Assembly: GCF_002127325.2 (NCBI RefSeq)
Contig: NC_035439.2
Span: 4,150,110 to 4,214,109, forward strand
Source: Helianthus annuus
Lineage: Eukaryota; Streptophyta; Magnoliopsida; Asterales; Asteraceae
Direction of reading: 5' to 3'
DNA: 64,000 nucleotides
The translations under genes and the position numbers were made by a program. Below the pieces are notes generated by a model. The model searched no databases and was not told the origin of the DNA. It saw only the letters and a list, made by a program, of their open reading frames with translations. Below are positions 43,207 to 55,228 of the stretch, one piece after another. Every line of letters starts with the position of its first letter. Within the stretch, counting starts at the first letter, position 1.

Positions 43207-45665
43207 TGTCACACCCCAACCGATGGCGGAAACATCGGGATGAGACGAAGTGTGTAAAGATTGCTAGAGACGTCATAACACTATGTGACAATATTTAATT
43301 AAATTCAAATTTCATTTCAAAACTAAATGTCATACAAATTCAAAAGGAAATAACAACATTGTTCCAACAAATAACATAACAAAAAAAAGATAGATAAATT
43401 TAGGTGTGTATCTAGTCCACCCTAACTTGTTTCATCAATCATCCATACTTCAATAATCAACCTGCAACATGTATTAAAATAGAGTTTCAATGCAAAAGCA
43501 AAGAGCGAGTATACAAGTTTGTTTACATAGCATATAGAATAAAAAACTCGTATCCAACATGAACATATTAAAATAGTTTCAACCATGCTAGTTTACGTAG
43601 TCCAAGTGATAGCCCAAGTTTCCAATGCGTTAAAGTACCTAACCCAAAGTTTCACGGGAGGTTAATATGTCTCCTCCTAACAATACCCCAAAGACTAACG
43701 GGGAGGTGCATTACCCCTATAGCGCTACCATTGTTAAGGCGGAACTACACACAAAGATTAAACGTTCACATAACACAAAATAGTCTCAAGTTTCACAAGT
43801 TTCATGTTTCATGTTTAAAAGGATAGAGCATGTTTCAAATAAGTTTCAAGTGTCACGTGCGTTTAATATAGAATACATGTTGCACCCAAAGTGTTTAAAA
43901 GTAAAATGGGTTCGAGTATACTCACGGTGGTTGCAAGCTTTTCCACTTGAAATCCCGCGAGCGAGTTTGATGAATGGATTAAGTTGGAGCACCTAGTCCT
44001 TCTACACAAGGAAACGTAGGTGTGTGAGTTTGGCGTATAACGGAAGATTATAAATTGGAGTTTAACATAGCATAAGGTAGGATATCAAAATAATCATCTT
44101 TGACTTATACTCTTATATGGCACTACGTAACCACTAGGGTTATATTGTATTTCATGGGTAGTAAGCCCATTAGAATCATACTTGGAGTGTTAAGTCTTAG
44201 ATGTCATTCTACTACTTTAACATATAAACACAAGTTTAATATTAAAGGTTCGAATGTGTGTATATATATATTTAAGTATTACATATTATTAAGTTCAATA
44301 TGTCAAGTAGGAGGTAGAAGATTAAGATCTTCGTTTAGGCACCTCGAGTCATTCATGAATGTCATGTATGGGGTAGGAAGAACATGCTTCCGTTTAGGGA
44401 CCCCTTGAATGTTCACCACTTCACTTGATGTAAAGACAACCAAGGAGGGTCACGAACTAGGGTTAATACAAGTATGTAAATAATCTAAACTAAAGGAAAT
44501 CATCAAATCATGTGAGGATTGTATGTTTGGACAACCCAAGTTGTTCCATAATCACTCATGTATCAAAGTCTAAGTTTGACATGACTTGTGGGTTAAAACC
44601 CTAATCAAAACACCAAGTTTATGAGGTTTAATCCTCTGATTTTAAGTGTCTCAACCATGTTTTTAAGCTTACCCAACCATAAGAGAGGTTGTAAGCATTA
44701 GGACATTGGTGTGAGATGTGTTAGACACAAGTTGGATAAGAAATAACAAGTTGTTGAATAATAATAAACAAAACAGAAAGTTTTAGTCCATTTTAGGGCA
44801 AATCCAAGCATGATTCTTCCAAGGAAAAACCAAGGATTCAAACCCAAGGACATAACAAAGCAATAGGAAGAAGAACCAAGTGATTTGGTTGAGAAATGAG
44901 CAAGTTACACTCACTTTTGTAAGTCTTCACGAATCTGTCCAAAACTCAGATTCTCAGCTGATTAGAGAGTTGTTTAGTGAAGATTTAGGAGTTGTGAAAG
45001 TGTCAAATGGGTTGGAGAAGGTGGGTATTTATAATGGAAGAGTTAGAAGGTGATTGGAGGTGATTAGAGGTGGATTAAAGGTGATTGGGTGAGTTTGGAG
45101 AATTGGATTTCGTGCAACCAGCTCAAGAAACACACATTCTGCCGAAACAGGGGCGTAGCGTGACGCGAGGGGGGCTAGGCGTCATGCGGCGCCCTAGTTC
45201 CAACAAGTTTGGTTTTGTTGCATTTTGGCCCCTGAAGTTTATGTTTGATTCTTTTAGGTGCATTTTTGATAGTTTAGGGACTTTTTTGATATAAAAGCAT
45301 AGTATAAGGTGTAGTTAAGCATGATGATCATAACCAAAGTATGTTTAAGCGTATAAATGTCATAACCAAGTATCGTTCTCGTTCAAAACACGTTCAATGC
45401 ATAAGTTTAGATTAATTACAAGTTTCGCACATAGTTTCCAAGAATAACGATTAAACATCGATTGATTCACCAAATCGAACATACGAGCATACATAGAATG
45501 CGTATAACATAAACGTAACAAAATACAAGCTTCATTAATGATCCAAGTCTCGGTTTGATAATGATTACAACGAAAGGAACGATTACAAGAATACAAGGTT
45601 TCCAAAAATAGAAATACGAACAAAACTTTCTATAAATGGAAAGTACAAAAGAGCCGGGCGTTACA
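43207..45665 (-). repeat. 3' LTR of the Ty3 element
   Basis: 2459 bp. It starts TGTCACACC and ends GTTACA as read on the plus strand, so on the element's own strand it starts TGTAAC. It directly abuts the purine-rich tract aaaggaggggagac at 45666-45679 (minus-strand sequence). Confidence 0.92.
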
Positions 45666-45677
45666 GTCTCCCCTCCT

Positions 45678-47297
45678 TTAGGAAATTTCGTCCCGAAATT
45701 TAGGAAGACGTAGGGAAAAAGTGAGGATAGGAGCGTTGCAAAGCAAGTCTTTGAGAGTTTGAAAAGATTCCTCTTGCTCAGGACCCCAAGCAAAAGGTTT
45801 CTCTTTTTGAGTCAACGAAGTGAGAGGAACGACGATTTTTGAAAAGTTCGAGATGAATCGACGGTAATAACCCGCCAATCCTAAGAAAGAACGGATTTCA
45901 GAAGGAGATTTAGGCGCGGTCCAGTTCTTTACGGCTTCGATTTTTGAAGGGTCGACATGGATTCCTTTTTCACTAACAACGTGCCCAAGGAATTGAACTT
46001 CTTTGATCCAAAACTCGCATTTAGAAAACTTAGCATATAAACGTTCAACACGCAAAAGTTCAAGTATAAGGCGGAGATGACGCTCATGATCGGCTCGAGA
46101 TTTAGAGTAAATGAGGATATCATCAATGAAGATGATCACGAAGCGATCCAAGTAAGGCTTACAAATACGATTCATGAGATCCATGAACACAGCGGGTGCG
46201 TTGGTCAAGCCAAAAGGCATAACCACGAACTCGTAATGTCCATAGCGTATGCGAAAAGCGGTTTTGGGGACGTCCTCTTCGAGGACTCGAAGTTGGTGAT
46301 AACCAGAACGAAGATCGATTTTGGAGAAACAGGTAGCGCCTTGAAGTTGATCAAAGAGGTCGTCGATACGCGGGAGAGGATAGCGATTCTTAACGGTGAG
46401 TTTGTTGAGCTCACGATAGTCGATACACATGCGGAAAGAACCATCTTTCTTTTTAACGAAGAGCACAGGAGCACCCCAAGGAGAGGTACTTGGACGAATG
46501 AAGCCCTTATCGAGGAGTTCTTGAAGCTGAGAAGACAATTCTTGCATCTCGGAAGGTGCAAGACGATAAGGAGCCTTGGCAACCGGAGTCGCACCAGGTA
46601 CGAGGTCAATACGAAAATCAACAGATCGAGGAGGAGGAGGACCGGGTAGATCTTCAGGAAAGACATCAGGGAAGTCGCGTACCACTGGAACATCACTTAA
46701 ACTTTTTCCCTTGCCCTTTTCTTCCACAACGTGGGCTAAAAAGGCAAAGTACTGTTTGTGTAAGTACTTGTTCGCTTGTGTGCAGGACATCAACTTTAGT
46801 CCCTTTGAAGGTCGGTCTCCATAAACGTGCAAAACGTCACCGGATGGAAGAGGCAAACGAACGAATTTCTCGTGGCAAGCGATTTCAGCATGATTCTTTT
46901 GGAGCCAATCCATGCCTATGATGACGTCGAAACTACCCAATTGCATGGGTATAAGATCAATAGAGAAAGCATGCTCGTTAAGAGTAAGACGACAATTGAG
47001 GAGAATGGAATCGACTAGGATAGACTTGCCATTGGCGACTTCAACGGAAAACGACTTAGGTAGCTTAGAGCGTGTGCAATTTAACAATGATTCGAATTCT
47101 AAGGACACAAAGCTTTTGTCCGCACCAGTATCAAATAGTATCGAAGCATAAAGATGGTTAACAAGAAACGTACCGTTAACGACATCATTGTCGTTGCGCG
47201 CTTGATTCGCGTTTAGGTTGAAGGCACGTCCACGAGGAGGTTGTTGCTGCTCTTGATTCCATTGTGGGCATTGAGGACGAAGATGATTAACATCCCC
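45678..47297 (-). pseudogene. Protease-reverse transcriptase of the Ty3 element, truncated
   Basis: An open frame of about 540 codons starts after a TGA that falls in the second zinc knuckle of gag (47298-47300). It contains the aspartic protease motif [11 protein letters not shown], then IIGMDWL, then RT blocks [32 protein letters not shown] and the catalytic FIDDILIYS. The RT ends KPFAW...NAPILTFS and then jumps to [11 protein letters not shown], just before the purine tract. RNase H, integrase and chromodomain (normally 600 or more codons) are deleted. The element could move only with proteins supplied by relatives. Confidence 0.88.
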
Positions 47298-48379
47298 TCA
47301 TTTGAAACAAGAGCGGGTCTTGCGTTTTGAGGAGCAGGTAGGGCTTGTTGCGCTTGCTGGGCTTGCTGAGCTGATGGTGCTTGTTGTGGTTGTTGGCGAC
47401 AAAAATTGGTAGTATGACCATAACGGTTGCAATTGCCACAACGACGGCACCTAGCATTGACGGGATGATGGAAATTACAAGTGGCACACTTGGGGTGAAT
47501 CCCAGTGTACGGCCTTTGGGTGTTATCAGGAGCAACAGGGTCAGGGTTAACAGGCGGCACAATCGCGTTACAAACGGGGTTGGATTGCTTTCGCTTCCTT
47601 CCCCTATTGTTATTCGATTGTTGGGTGATTTGATTGGCTGGCTTCGAAGGAACGAGGTTTGCGGCTTGCTTATCGCGAATACGGTTGTTGTTCAAGGACG
47701 CGGCCAAACGGTAAATGTCTTCGATGCTATCGAGTTTGGCTGCCTCGATTGTGTCACGCATATTAGGGGGTAAACCATTGATATACTTGCTTTTCTTGCG
47801 ATCAGGGGTCGAGACAAGGTGAGGGACAATGAAACAGAGTTGTTTGAAACAGGTGGTGTAGGCTAGGTTGTCATCCCCAATCTGCTTTAACACCCAAAAT
47901 TCTTCCTCCAACTTTCGTTGCTCATGCGGAGGACAAAACTCATCCATCATTAGGGCCTTAGTCTCTTCCCATGTCAAAGCATATGCCAGCTCGTTCGAAC
48001 GTATGTTTCTTTCATTTGTCCACCACTCGAGAGCTCGGGCTTGGAATACCCCAGTCGCGCTGCGCGTCTTGAGCTCATCGGGGCACTCGCTATTGATGAA
48101 TGTGACCTCTATGCTGTCAAACCACTCGAGCATGGCGGTCACCCCATCATTGCCAGTGAATGGCTTTGGATTGCACGATGAAAAGTGCTTGAAGTTGAAC
48201 GAGACGGGCTTGCGTGTTTCAACCTGAGAGTCGACGGAAGAGTGAGGAGTTTCAGAGGCTCGAATCTCGGAAATGACCTTTGGGACGACGCGAGCAAATT
48301 GATCGGCCATGAAAGCCATCATCTTCTTTGTAGAGCGAGACTTTGACTTCTTAGACGCGTTGGAGTGACGAGAAGACAT
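47213..48379 (-). CDS. Gag of the Ty3 element
   Basis: 388 codons from [13 protein letters not shown]. The middle contains the retrotransposon-gag block ([10 protein letters not shown], then [15 protein letters not shown]), and a zinc knuckle [14 protein letters not shown] follows. After a Gln/Ala-rich stretch the frame slips. The neighbouring frame contains the second knuckle, with its second Cys replaced by TGA. Gag and pol, usually one frame in this lineage, are thus separated by a frameshift plus a stop. Confidence 0.85.
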   Translation of the reverse strand: MSSRHSNASKKSKSRSTKKMMAFMADQFARVVPKVISEIRASETPHSSVDSQVETRKPVSFNFKHFSSCNPKPFTGNDGVTAMLEWFDSIEVTFINSECPDELKTRSATGVFQARALEWWTNERNIRSNELAYALTWEETKALMMDEFCPPHEQRKLEEEFWVLKQIGDDNLAYTTCFKQLCFIVPHLVSTPDRKKSKYINGLPPNMRDTIEAAKLDSIEDIYRLAASLNNNRIRDKQAANLVPSKPANQITQQSNNNRGRKRKQSNPVCNAIVPPVNPDPVAPDNTQRPYTGIHPKCATCNFHHPVNARCRRCGNCNRYGHTTNFCRQQPQQAPSAQQAQQAQQALPAPQNARPALVSNEGMLIIFVLNAHNGIKSSNNLLVDVPST

Positions 48380-50215
48380 CTAAGATTCAAAAGAACGAAT
48401 AGGTGAGACTTGGTCATAATGTTTGTTTAAGAAAACGAAATTGATCACTTAGCATAAAGGTTCACATAGCATAAAAGGTTCAACTTGATTTACATAGCAT
48501 AAAAGGTTCAATTTGATTCACATAGCACAAAAGTTTAAACGTTTCATATAGCATAGTCATGAATTCCACATAGCATATCATGAATAAACGAAAGCATTGT
48601 AAATTTAGTTTGTTCACGAGGAATTATTATTGTTTGTGATTGCGATAACGTGCGAAATGATTAAAACGACATTTGGAAATGAATGAACGTTCAAGTATAA
48701 AAATCACATATAAATTGAGGTACATAAAAGAGAGGCTCAATAAAACATTGGATTGTTTCGGGTAGAGAAACGTCGACTATTCCAAAGTGGGTCGAAAGTT
48801 CTTTCGAATTAGAGATATTGTGCTTTGGCCTATAAGTAAGATACTCTCGTCGAGAAGCTATTAACGGTATCTTACCCTTCCGGTTACTACACATCTCTAA
48901 ATGATTGAAACATTCGGGACTTTGGCGAGAATAAAAAATCGAGGAGTGGGACTTAATCGACGAGATGCGGGTTTCACCCCTAACTCACTACTACAAAATT
49001 AATTTTTCTAAGCGAGTAGAAAACTCATTTTGGGCGGTGGGGGGCCCAAAACCGCTCAAAAGAAACATGGCCACGTTAATCCAAACTTAAACAACCTAAA
49101 AAATTGTTTTTTCTGGGCTATGTTTAAAAACTGCCTAAAACTATACCTTTTTTGAGCTACATTTTGAAACGCCCAGAACATTTAAGCTTTAAGCGCCAAA
49201 TATTTTTTAGTACCCCGCCCAGTTTTTTCATGAAACCCTAATACCCAAACACAATTGGATACATATGCCTTTTTCGTGGATCCTTTTATCCTCCTAGATA
49301 CTTTATGAAACCCTAATCGACATCACATCTTTCATCCTTCTCAATTTGACAGGTTCATCCATTTTTTCACCGAAGCTAATCAACAGGTTCATTACCCTAA
49401 TCGACAATACATGTTTGTCTAATTTGCTTATAATTTTATATGCTTCTACATGTGGGAACCTAATCGGTATCATCTCTCTTAGGTTCAATTTGGAACTATG
49501 GAATGGCTCTTTTTTATGGTTTGGTTGTTCTTAATCTGATAATACTCATTATATACTGTACACATTTTTGTATATAATATTAGTTTTGTTTATGTATATT
49601 TGATCTCTAGACAAGAGTGATGAATTGCGGTTGTTTAGTTTGATTCAACTCAAATTATCCATTTCTGTAACTCACCTTACAAAATTTGTACTAAGTGGAT
49701 CTTAATTTGAAGAGGATTACTGCGTTTTTAACAGGGAATTATCGGCATAAGGTAGCTCCTTCTCTCTTTTTTATCGTTAATTACTCTAGTTAGTGTAGAT
49801 TTTGTTGTTAATTTGATTTAGGTTTTTCTTTGCAATGGTAATCTTAATTCGTTCACAAGTGAAAATAACCTGTTAAATCTTTCTGATTCTGCTCATGTTA
49901 GATCGATAGTTGAATTTCGGTTAATGAGATACTGTTATTAATTTCAAATGTGTGAAAGTTGTTTTGTGGATGAAGTGTGAAACCTTAAAAGGTACTTTAT
50001 CATCATCGTCATCATCATCTATAATTGGTATATTATGCACATTTACGATTGTAGGTGGTCTGGTTATTTTTTCCTTTGATTGGATCTGGTACTAACATCT
50101 TGGTGCTCAGATAAATTCTCCAATTCAGCTTCAACAAAGGAGCCAGAATTATTGAGATGAGAGGCGTGGAGCCTGTGTAACTTCCTCCAACAATCCGAAG
50201 CCAAACTTAACTACC

Positions 50216-50611
50216 ACAGGACTAGTCTCAGTTGCCTTTGCAAACGAACCTGTTAGCATCGCCAAGGTGAACACCATATTGTAACTTCATCGATATAAGA
50301 TGTTTGTCATGCTCAACTTTGTGACCTTGAGCTTTGTGATCATTATAATTTGTAATGTTTGAATGCAGCCACCGAGTATAGGTAGTTCCTTAGTAGCTAT
50401 GTCTGCCTCTCAAGCTCTTGGTATTGAACGACGATTTGTGGTTCTTTCGTTGTATAAAACTGGGGCTGGATGGGTATTGAAAGGAAAAGGACCGACAGTG
50501 TGTCTATTCGATGATCATGATCAACAAAGCGAACGGCGAGAGATTCAGTATATTGCCACCATTGTATGGTATGATAGTATAATAAATTTGTGGTTGCCTT
50601 TTCTTCATTGA
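50216..50611 (+). pseudogene. Unassigned captured exon-like fragment in the CACTA element
   Basis: A piece encoding TTGLVSVAFANEPVSIAK ends at a GTGAAC donor. After an intron-like stretch and a GCAG acceptor near 50370 it continues PPSIGSSLVAMSASQALGIE, then KTGAGWVLKGKGP, to a stop at 50611. It looks like conserved protein with retained introns, but I do not recognise the family. Confidence 0.4.
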
Positions 50612-50707
50612 AAATAGATGAAAATGTACATTGTTTATTTTTTTATAAGTGACTTATAGCTTGTTTAGTGATGTTTTTTTCTTACGGCTGCTGTGTGTTG
50701 GTAATAG

Positions 50708-50832
50708 CCAGAGGAGGTGACTGGAATTGATGAAGCTCAGCCTTTTGAAGATCTCCAATATTTCTGTATAAAAGCAGCTGACCATGATGGTCAAATTGTA
50801 ATTGTTGTTTGTTTGGATGGTCACTATCTTAG
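50708..50832 (+). pseudogene. Captured thymidine kinase exon fragment
   Basis: Bounded by a TAG acceptor and a GTAACA donor, it encodes [19 protein letters not shown], then [19 protein letters not shown]. This corresponds to the conserved IDEAQFF...GLDGDY region of TK1-type thymidine kinases, with changes at usually conserved positions (Phe to Pro in IDEAQFF, Asp to His in GDY). Splice sites are retained, so the fragment came from genomic DNA. It is non-functional. Confidence 0.72.
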
Positions 50833-51856
50833 GTAACACCAAAAAAAATTTAAATTATCTTTTCTAGTTTGTTGCAGTATAACATATTGTGATTTGATGA
50901 TCAAACATTTTGCATGCTCTCTGTTTTTTATATAAACACGCATGGGATTAAACATGCTTCTGTTTTGACCCGTTTGAGATTAAACACGTTTTGTATTGAA
51001 TGACCCTCTACACAGTTAAATATAAAAAATCTCTAAATTTATATCTTTTAGCTTCCAAATCTTCAAGATTTTTTGTCAAAGAAAGTGCTAGCAAGTCTTA
51101 CTTTTTGTATGGTAAAAAACAAATGAAGGCAACATGTTTGAGTTATAGATTTTTTTCACTGAAAACTTGTTTTTCTTATTTCCAGTTTGGTCCAAGGGAC
51201 TCTTTAATACGGTGCTTTATAAAGCGTAACCGAAGATCATTGTGGATCCTATTTTATATGTGGCAGATCATTGTGGTTTTGGTGCTATTTTGGGCGGGGA
51301 GTCGTGTTACTTTGGGCGGTTCTTTACCCGCTTAGAATACACATACACTTTTTCCAGCGACGTTTGTTTGGGCGGTCCTAAAACCGCCCATAAACTTCAA
51401 TTACACCGCCCAAACAAATACTTTTTCTAGTAGTGACTTGACGATTTCGTACCCTAAATGTGGTTGGTACTCGTCGATCAAAATAAAATTTTGACACCAT
51501 GACGAGGGTCCACTAGAGTTGAAATGGAAATTACCATTAAGTTGTGGATGTCACTCCTAGCTTAATGGTGAAATTTCGTGCAAAATAGATTAAAGGTAGA
51601 ATGAGAGTCGTTTACCAAATTGTGGGTTTCACGCCTATTTTGGTAAATTCTTCTCGTTGGTGTTACAAGAGCATAAAAATATCATAAGTGTATTCGTGTT
51701 AGCCTTAGGAAAGGCACATAAATTTAATCAACAAGAAGTATAGCTAGGAAGCATGCATGGTAGAATACAAAAGTTTTAAACAACAAATAAGAGGCAAAAT
51801 TCCTAGAACTATAGATTAGGGCAAAAGCATGGCAATTTTCCTAATTCCCTATAGTT

Positions 51857-51871
51857 ATGGCTCTGATACCA
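51857..51871 (-). other. Primer-binding site (initiator tRNA-Met)
   Basis: On the minus strand it reads TGGTATCAGAGCCAT, complementary to the 3' end of initiator methionine tRNA, three bases after the 5' LTR. This is the usual primer of chromovirus-type Ty3 elements. Confidence 0.9.
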
Positions 51872-51874
51872 ATC

Positions 51875-54334
51875 TGTCACACCCCAACCGATGGCGGAAA
51901 CATCGGGATGAGACGAAGTGTGTAAAGATTGCTAGAGACGTCATAACACTATGTGACAATATTTAATTAAATTCAAATTTCATTTCAAAACTAAATGTCA
52001 TACAAATTCAAAAGGAAATAACAACATTGTTCCAACAAATAACATAACAAAAAAAAAGATAGATAAATTTAGGTGTGTATCTAGTCCACCCTAACTTGTT
52101 TCATCAATCATCCATACTTCAATAATCAACCTGCAACATGTATTAAAATAGAGTTTCAATGCAAAAGCAAAGAGCGAGTATACAAGTTTGTTTACATAGC
52201 ATATAGAATAAAAAACTCGTATCCAACATGAACATATTAAAATAGTTTCAACCATGCTAGTTTACGTAGTCCAAGTGATAGCCCAAGTTTCCAATGCGTT
52301 AAAGTACCTAACCCAAAGTTTCACGGGAGGTTAATATGTCTCCTCCTAACAATACCCCAAAGACTAACGGGGAGGTGCATTACCCCTATAGCGCTACCAT
52401 TGTTAAGGCGGAACTACACACAAAGATTAAACGTTCACATAACACAAAATAGTCTCAAGTTTCACAAGTTTCATGTTTCATGTTTAAAAGGATAGAGCAT
52501 GTTTCAAATAAGTTTCAAGTGTCACGTGCGTTTAATATAGAATACATGTTGCACCCAAAGTGTTTAAAAGTAAAATGGGTTCGAGTATACTCACGGTGGT
52601 TGCAAGCTTTTCCACTTGAAATCCCGCGAGCGAGTTTGATGAATGGATTAAGTTGGAGCACCTAGTCCTTCTACACAAGGAAACGTAGGTGTGTGAGTTT
52701 GGCGTATAACGGAAGATTATAAATTGGAGTTTAACATAGCATAAAGTAGGATATCAAAATAATCATCTTTGACTTATACTCTTATATGACACTACATAAC
52801 CACTAGGGTTATATTGTATTTCATGGGTAGTAAGCCCATTAGAATCATACTTGGAGTGTTAAGTCTTAGATGTCATTCTACTACTTTAACATATAAACAC
52901 AAGTTTAATATTAAAGGTTCGAATGTGTGTATATATATATTTAAGTATTACATATTATTAAGTTCAATATGTCAAGTAGGAGGTAGAAGATTAAGATCTT
53001 CGTTTAGGCACCTCGAGTCATTCATGAATGTCATGTATGGGGTAGGAAGAACATGCTTCCGTTTAGGGACCCCTTGAATGTTCACCACTTCACTTGATGT
53101 AAAGACAACCAAGGAGGGTCACGAACTAGGGTTAATACAAGTATGTAAATAATCTAAACTAAAGGAAATCATCAAATCATGTGAGGATTGTATGTTTGGA
53201 CAACCCAAGTTGTTCCATAATCACTCATGTATCAAAGTCTAAGTTTGACATGACTTGTGGGTTAAAACCCTAATCAAAACACCAAGTTTATGAGGTTTAA
53301 TCCTCTGATTTTAAGTGTCTCAACCATGTTTTTAAGCTTACCCAACCATAAGAGAGGTTGTAAGCATTAGGACATTGGTGTGAGATGTGTTAGACACAAG
53401 TTGGATAAGAAATAACAAGTTGTTGAATAATAATAAACAAAACAGAAAGTTTTAGTCCATTTTAGGGCAAATCCAAGCATGATTCTTCCAAGGAAAAACC
53501 AAGGATTCAAACCCAAGGACATAACAAAGCAATAGGAAGAAGAACCAAGTGATTTGGTTGAGAAATGAGCAAGTTACACTCACTTTTGTAAGTCTTCACG
53601 AATCTGTCCAAAACTCAGATTCTCAGCTGATTAGAGAGTTGTTTAGTGAAGATTTAGGAGTTGTGAAAGTGTCAAATGGGTTGGAGAAGGTGGGTATTTA
53701 TAATGGAAGAGTTAGAAGGTGATTGGAGGTGATTAGAGGTGGATTAAAGGTGATTGGGTGAGTTTGGAGAATTGGATTTCGTGCAACCAGCTCAAGAAAC
53801 ACACATTCTGCCGAAACAGGGGCGTAGCGTGACGCGAGGGGGGCTAGGCGTCACGCGGCGCCCTAGTTCCAACAAGTTTGGTTTTGTTGCATTTTGGCCC
53901 CTGAAGTTTATGTTTGATTCTTTTAGGTGCATTTTTGATAGTTTAGGGACTTTTTTGATATAAAAGCATAGTATAAGGTGTAGTTAAGCATGATGATCAT
54001 AACCAAAGTATGTTTAAGCGTATAAATGTCATAACCAAGTATCGTTCTCGTTCAAAACACGTTCAATGCATAAGTTTAGATTAATTACAAGTTTCGCACA
54101 TAGTTTCCAAGAATAACGATTAAACATCGATTGATTCACCAAATCGAACATACGAGCATACATAGAATGCGTATAAAATAAACGTAACAAAATACAAGCT
54201 TCATTAATGATCCAAGTCTCGGTTTGATAATGATTACAACGAAAGGAACGATTACAAGAATACAAGGTTTCCAAAAATAGAAATACGAACAAAACTTTCT
54301 ATAAATGGAAAGTACAAAAGAGCCGGGCGTTACA
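51875..54334 (-). repeat. 5' LTR of the Ty3 element
   Basis: 2460 bp, nearly identical to the LTR at 43207-45665. Differences seen: one A in an A-run near 52050, single-base changes near 52745, 52789, 52796, 53854 and 54177. Confidence 0.92.
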
Positions 54335-54350
54335 TTAAGAGAGGCAAACG

Positions 54351-55207
54351 TTAGACTGAATCATTGTTTTCTATCAACCACACCTTGTAAATGCTAGCAT
54401 TCACTCTTTTGCTCACAAGAGGCGAACCGCTGTGCTCGTGTATGTTGATACGATCATGATAAGCATTTATTATGTCATTGTGTAGGGTTACCTTTGAGAA
54501 TTTTTTGTTGGTAAGGTCAAATTTCAGAAGAAGGTTGTGATTATCACCATCAAGCACATAACCAAGGAAATATATGACACCATTTATACAAAGTTGGTTG
54601 TAAGACATGTCCATTTTTTCGTAACCAGGATCATAACTCTCTGCCTCTGTCCAGGTTTTTTGGCTTGCACTGTACACTTCAACCTTCCAAGGAGAAGAGT
54701 ATGTAACCAAGACTAGCAGTGGGTCATTGGTTCTTGGACGGAACACTTCCGGAATATCAACCACATGTGTTTTTTGAATGGTCGGGTTCCATATGACGAC
54801 CTTGGTTGCAGGGATAGTGCCACAGTTTATCTGCTTAGCCTCAAAGTCTACTAGGAGCATCAACCCATTGCAAATGGCAATAGCTTCGTGGCCTGGAGAA
54901 GCAGGATTTGGCAAGATGGTCCTACTTTCAGAAAAGCTATCATCTTTGTACACAACAAAATCCTCTAATGGATAGCATTCTTCTATTATATAGCTCTTCC
55001 CCTTGAAACCTCTAATGAACTCTGGCGTTTGGATGAGCTCTTTCCACTTCTTTGACACTTTTCTGAACCGAAGAACAGATTTTGCTGGGACCATACTTAG
55101 TATCATCTGTTGCATATCCAAATTCACATCTTTGGACTCTTTCACACCTTTGGACTCTTTCACATCTTTGGACTCTTTCACATCTTTGGACTCTTTCAAA
55201 GGCAGAT
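54351..55207 (-). pseudogene. FBA-type F-box gene, 3' truncated
   Basis: The exon starts at 55207 after TTTGTGCAG and encodes ESKDVKESKDV repeats, then the F-box part (MQQMILSMVPAKSVLRFRKV) and FBA blocks PATKVVIWNPTIQKTHVVD, VEVYSASQKTW and GDNHNLLLKFDLTNKKFSKV up to KVWLIENNDS. There it breaks off into the remnant of the 75-bp array and the retrotransposon. About 55 C-terminal residues, present in the chimeric copy (to THWRAF), are lost. The remaining reading frame is open throughout, unlike the other copies, so this was the youngest loss. Confidence 0.75.
55129..55200 (-). repeat. 18-bp tandem repeat in the FBA gene
   Basis: Four copies of gactctttcacatctttg (plus strand) encode the KESKDV module. 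Confidence 0.85.
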
Positions 55208-55228
55208 CTGCACAAATGTGATTGTGAG

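Larger units (their letters stand above)
48986..51435. mobile_element. CACTA (En/Spm) non-autonomous element with captured gene pieces
   Basis: It starts CACTACTACAAAA and ends with the complement of CACTACTAGAAAAA. The flanks are the 3-bp duplication act (48983-48985 and 51436-51438). Subterminal TGGGCGGT-type repeats occur at both ends, as in plant CACTA elements. No transposase is visible. The interior carries a thymidine-kinase exon (50708-50832) and a second unassigned exon-like piece (about 50216-50611). Confidence 0.88.
48380..51874 (-). other. Leader of the Ty3 element with CACTA insertion
   Basis: Excluding the CACTA element (48986-51435) the leader is about 1.0 kb. It has no coding capacity. 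Repeated 'cacatagcataaaaggttca' phrases occur at 48460-48560. Confidence 0.7.
43207..54334 (-). mobile_element. Complete Ty3/gypsy LTR retrotransposon, deletion derivative
   Basis: It is bounded by two near-identical LTRs (TGTCACACCCC...GGGCGTTACA) and the 5-bp duplication ttaag (43202-43206 and 54335-54339). It is transcribed on the minus strand: 5' LTR 51875-54334, primer site, long leader, gag, protease-RT, purine tract, 3' LTR 43207-45665. RT style ([20 protein letters not shown]) fits Del/Tekay chromoviruses. RNase H, integrase and chromodomain are missing. A CACTA transposon is inserted in the leader. By eye the LTRs differ by about five substitutions and one indel. Confidence 0.92.

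Noticed and set aside
46077..46921. Several plus-strand frames of 80-190 codons
   Set aside because: They are shadows of the retrotransposon RT and protease on the minus strand.
47381..48227. Plus-strand frames opposite gag
   Set aside because: They are antisense shadows of gag.
43207..54334. Endogenous pararetrovirus
   Set aside because: Two LTRs, a tRNA-Met primer site, a target duplication and gag-protease-RT order fit a Ty3 retrotransposon. There is no movement or coat protein signature.
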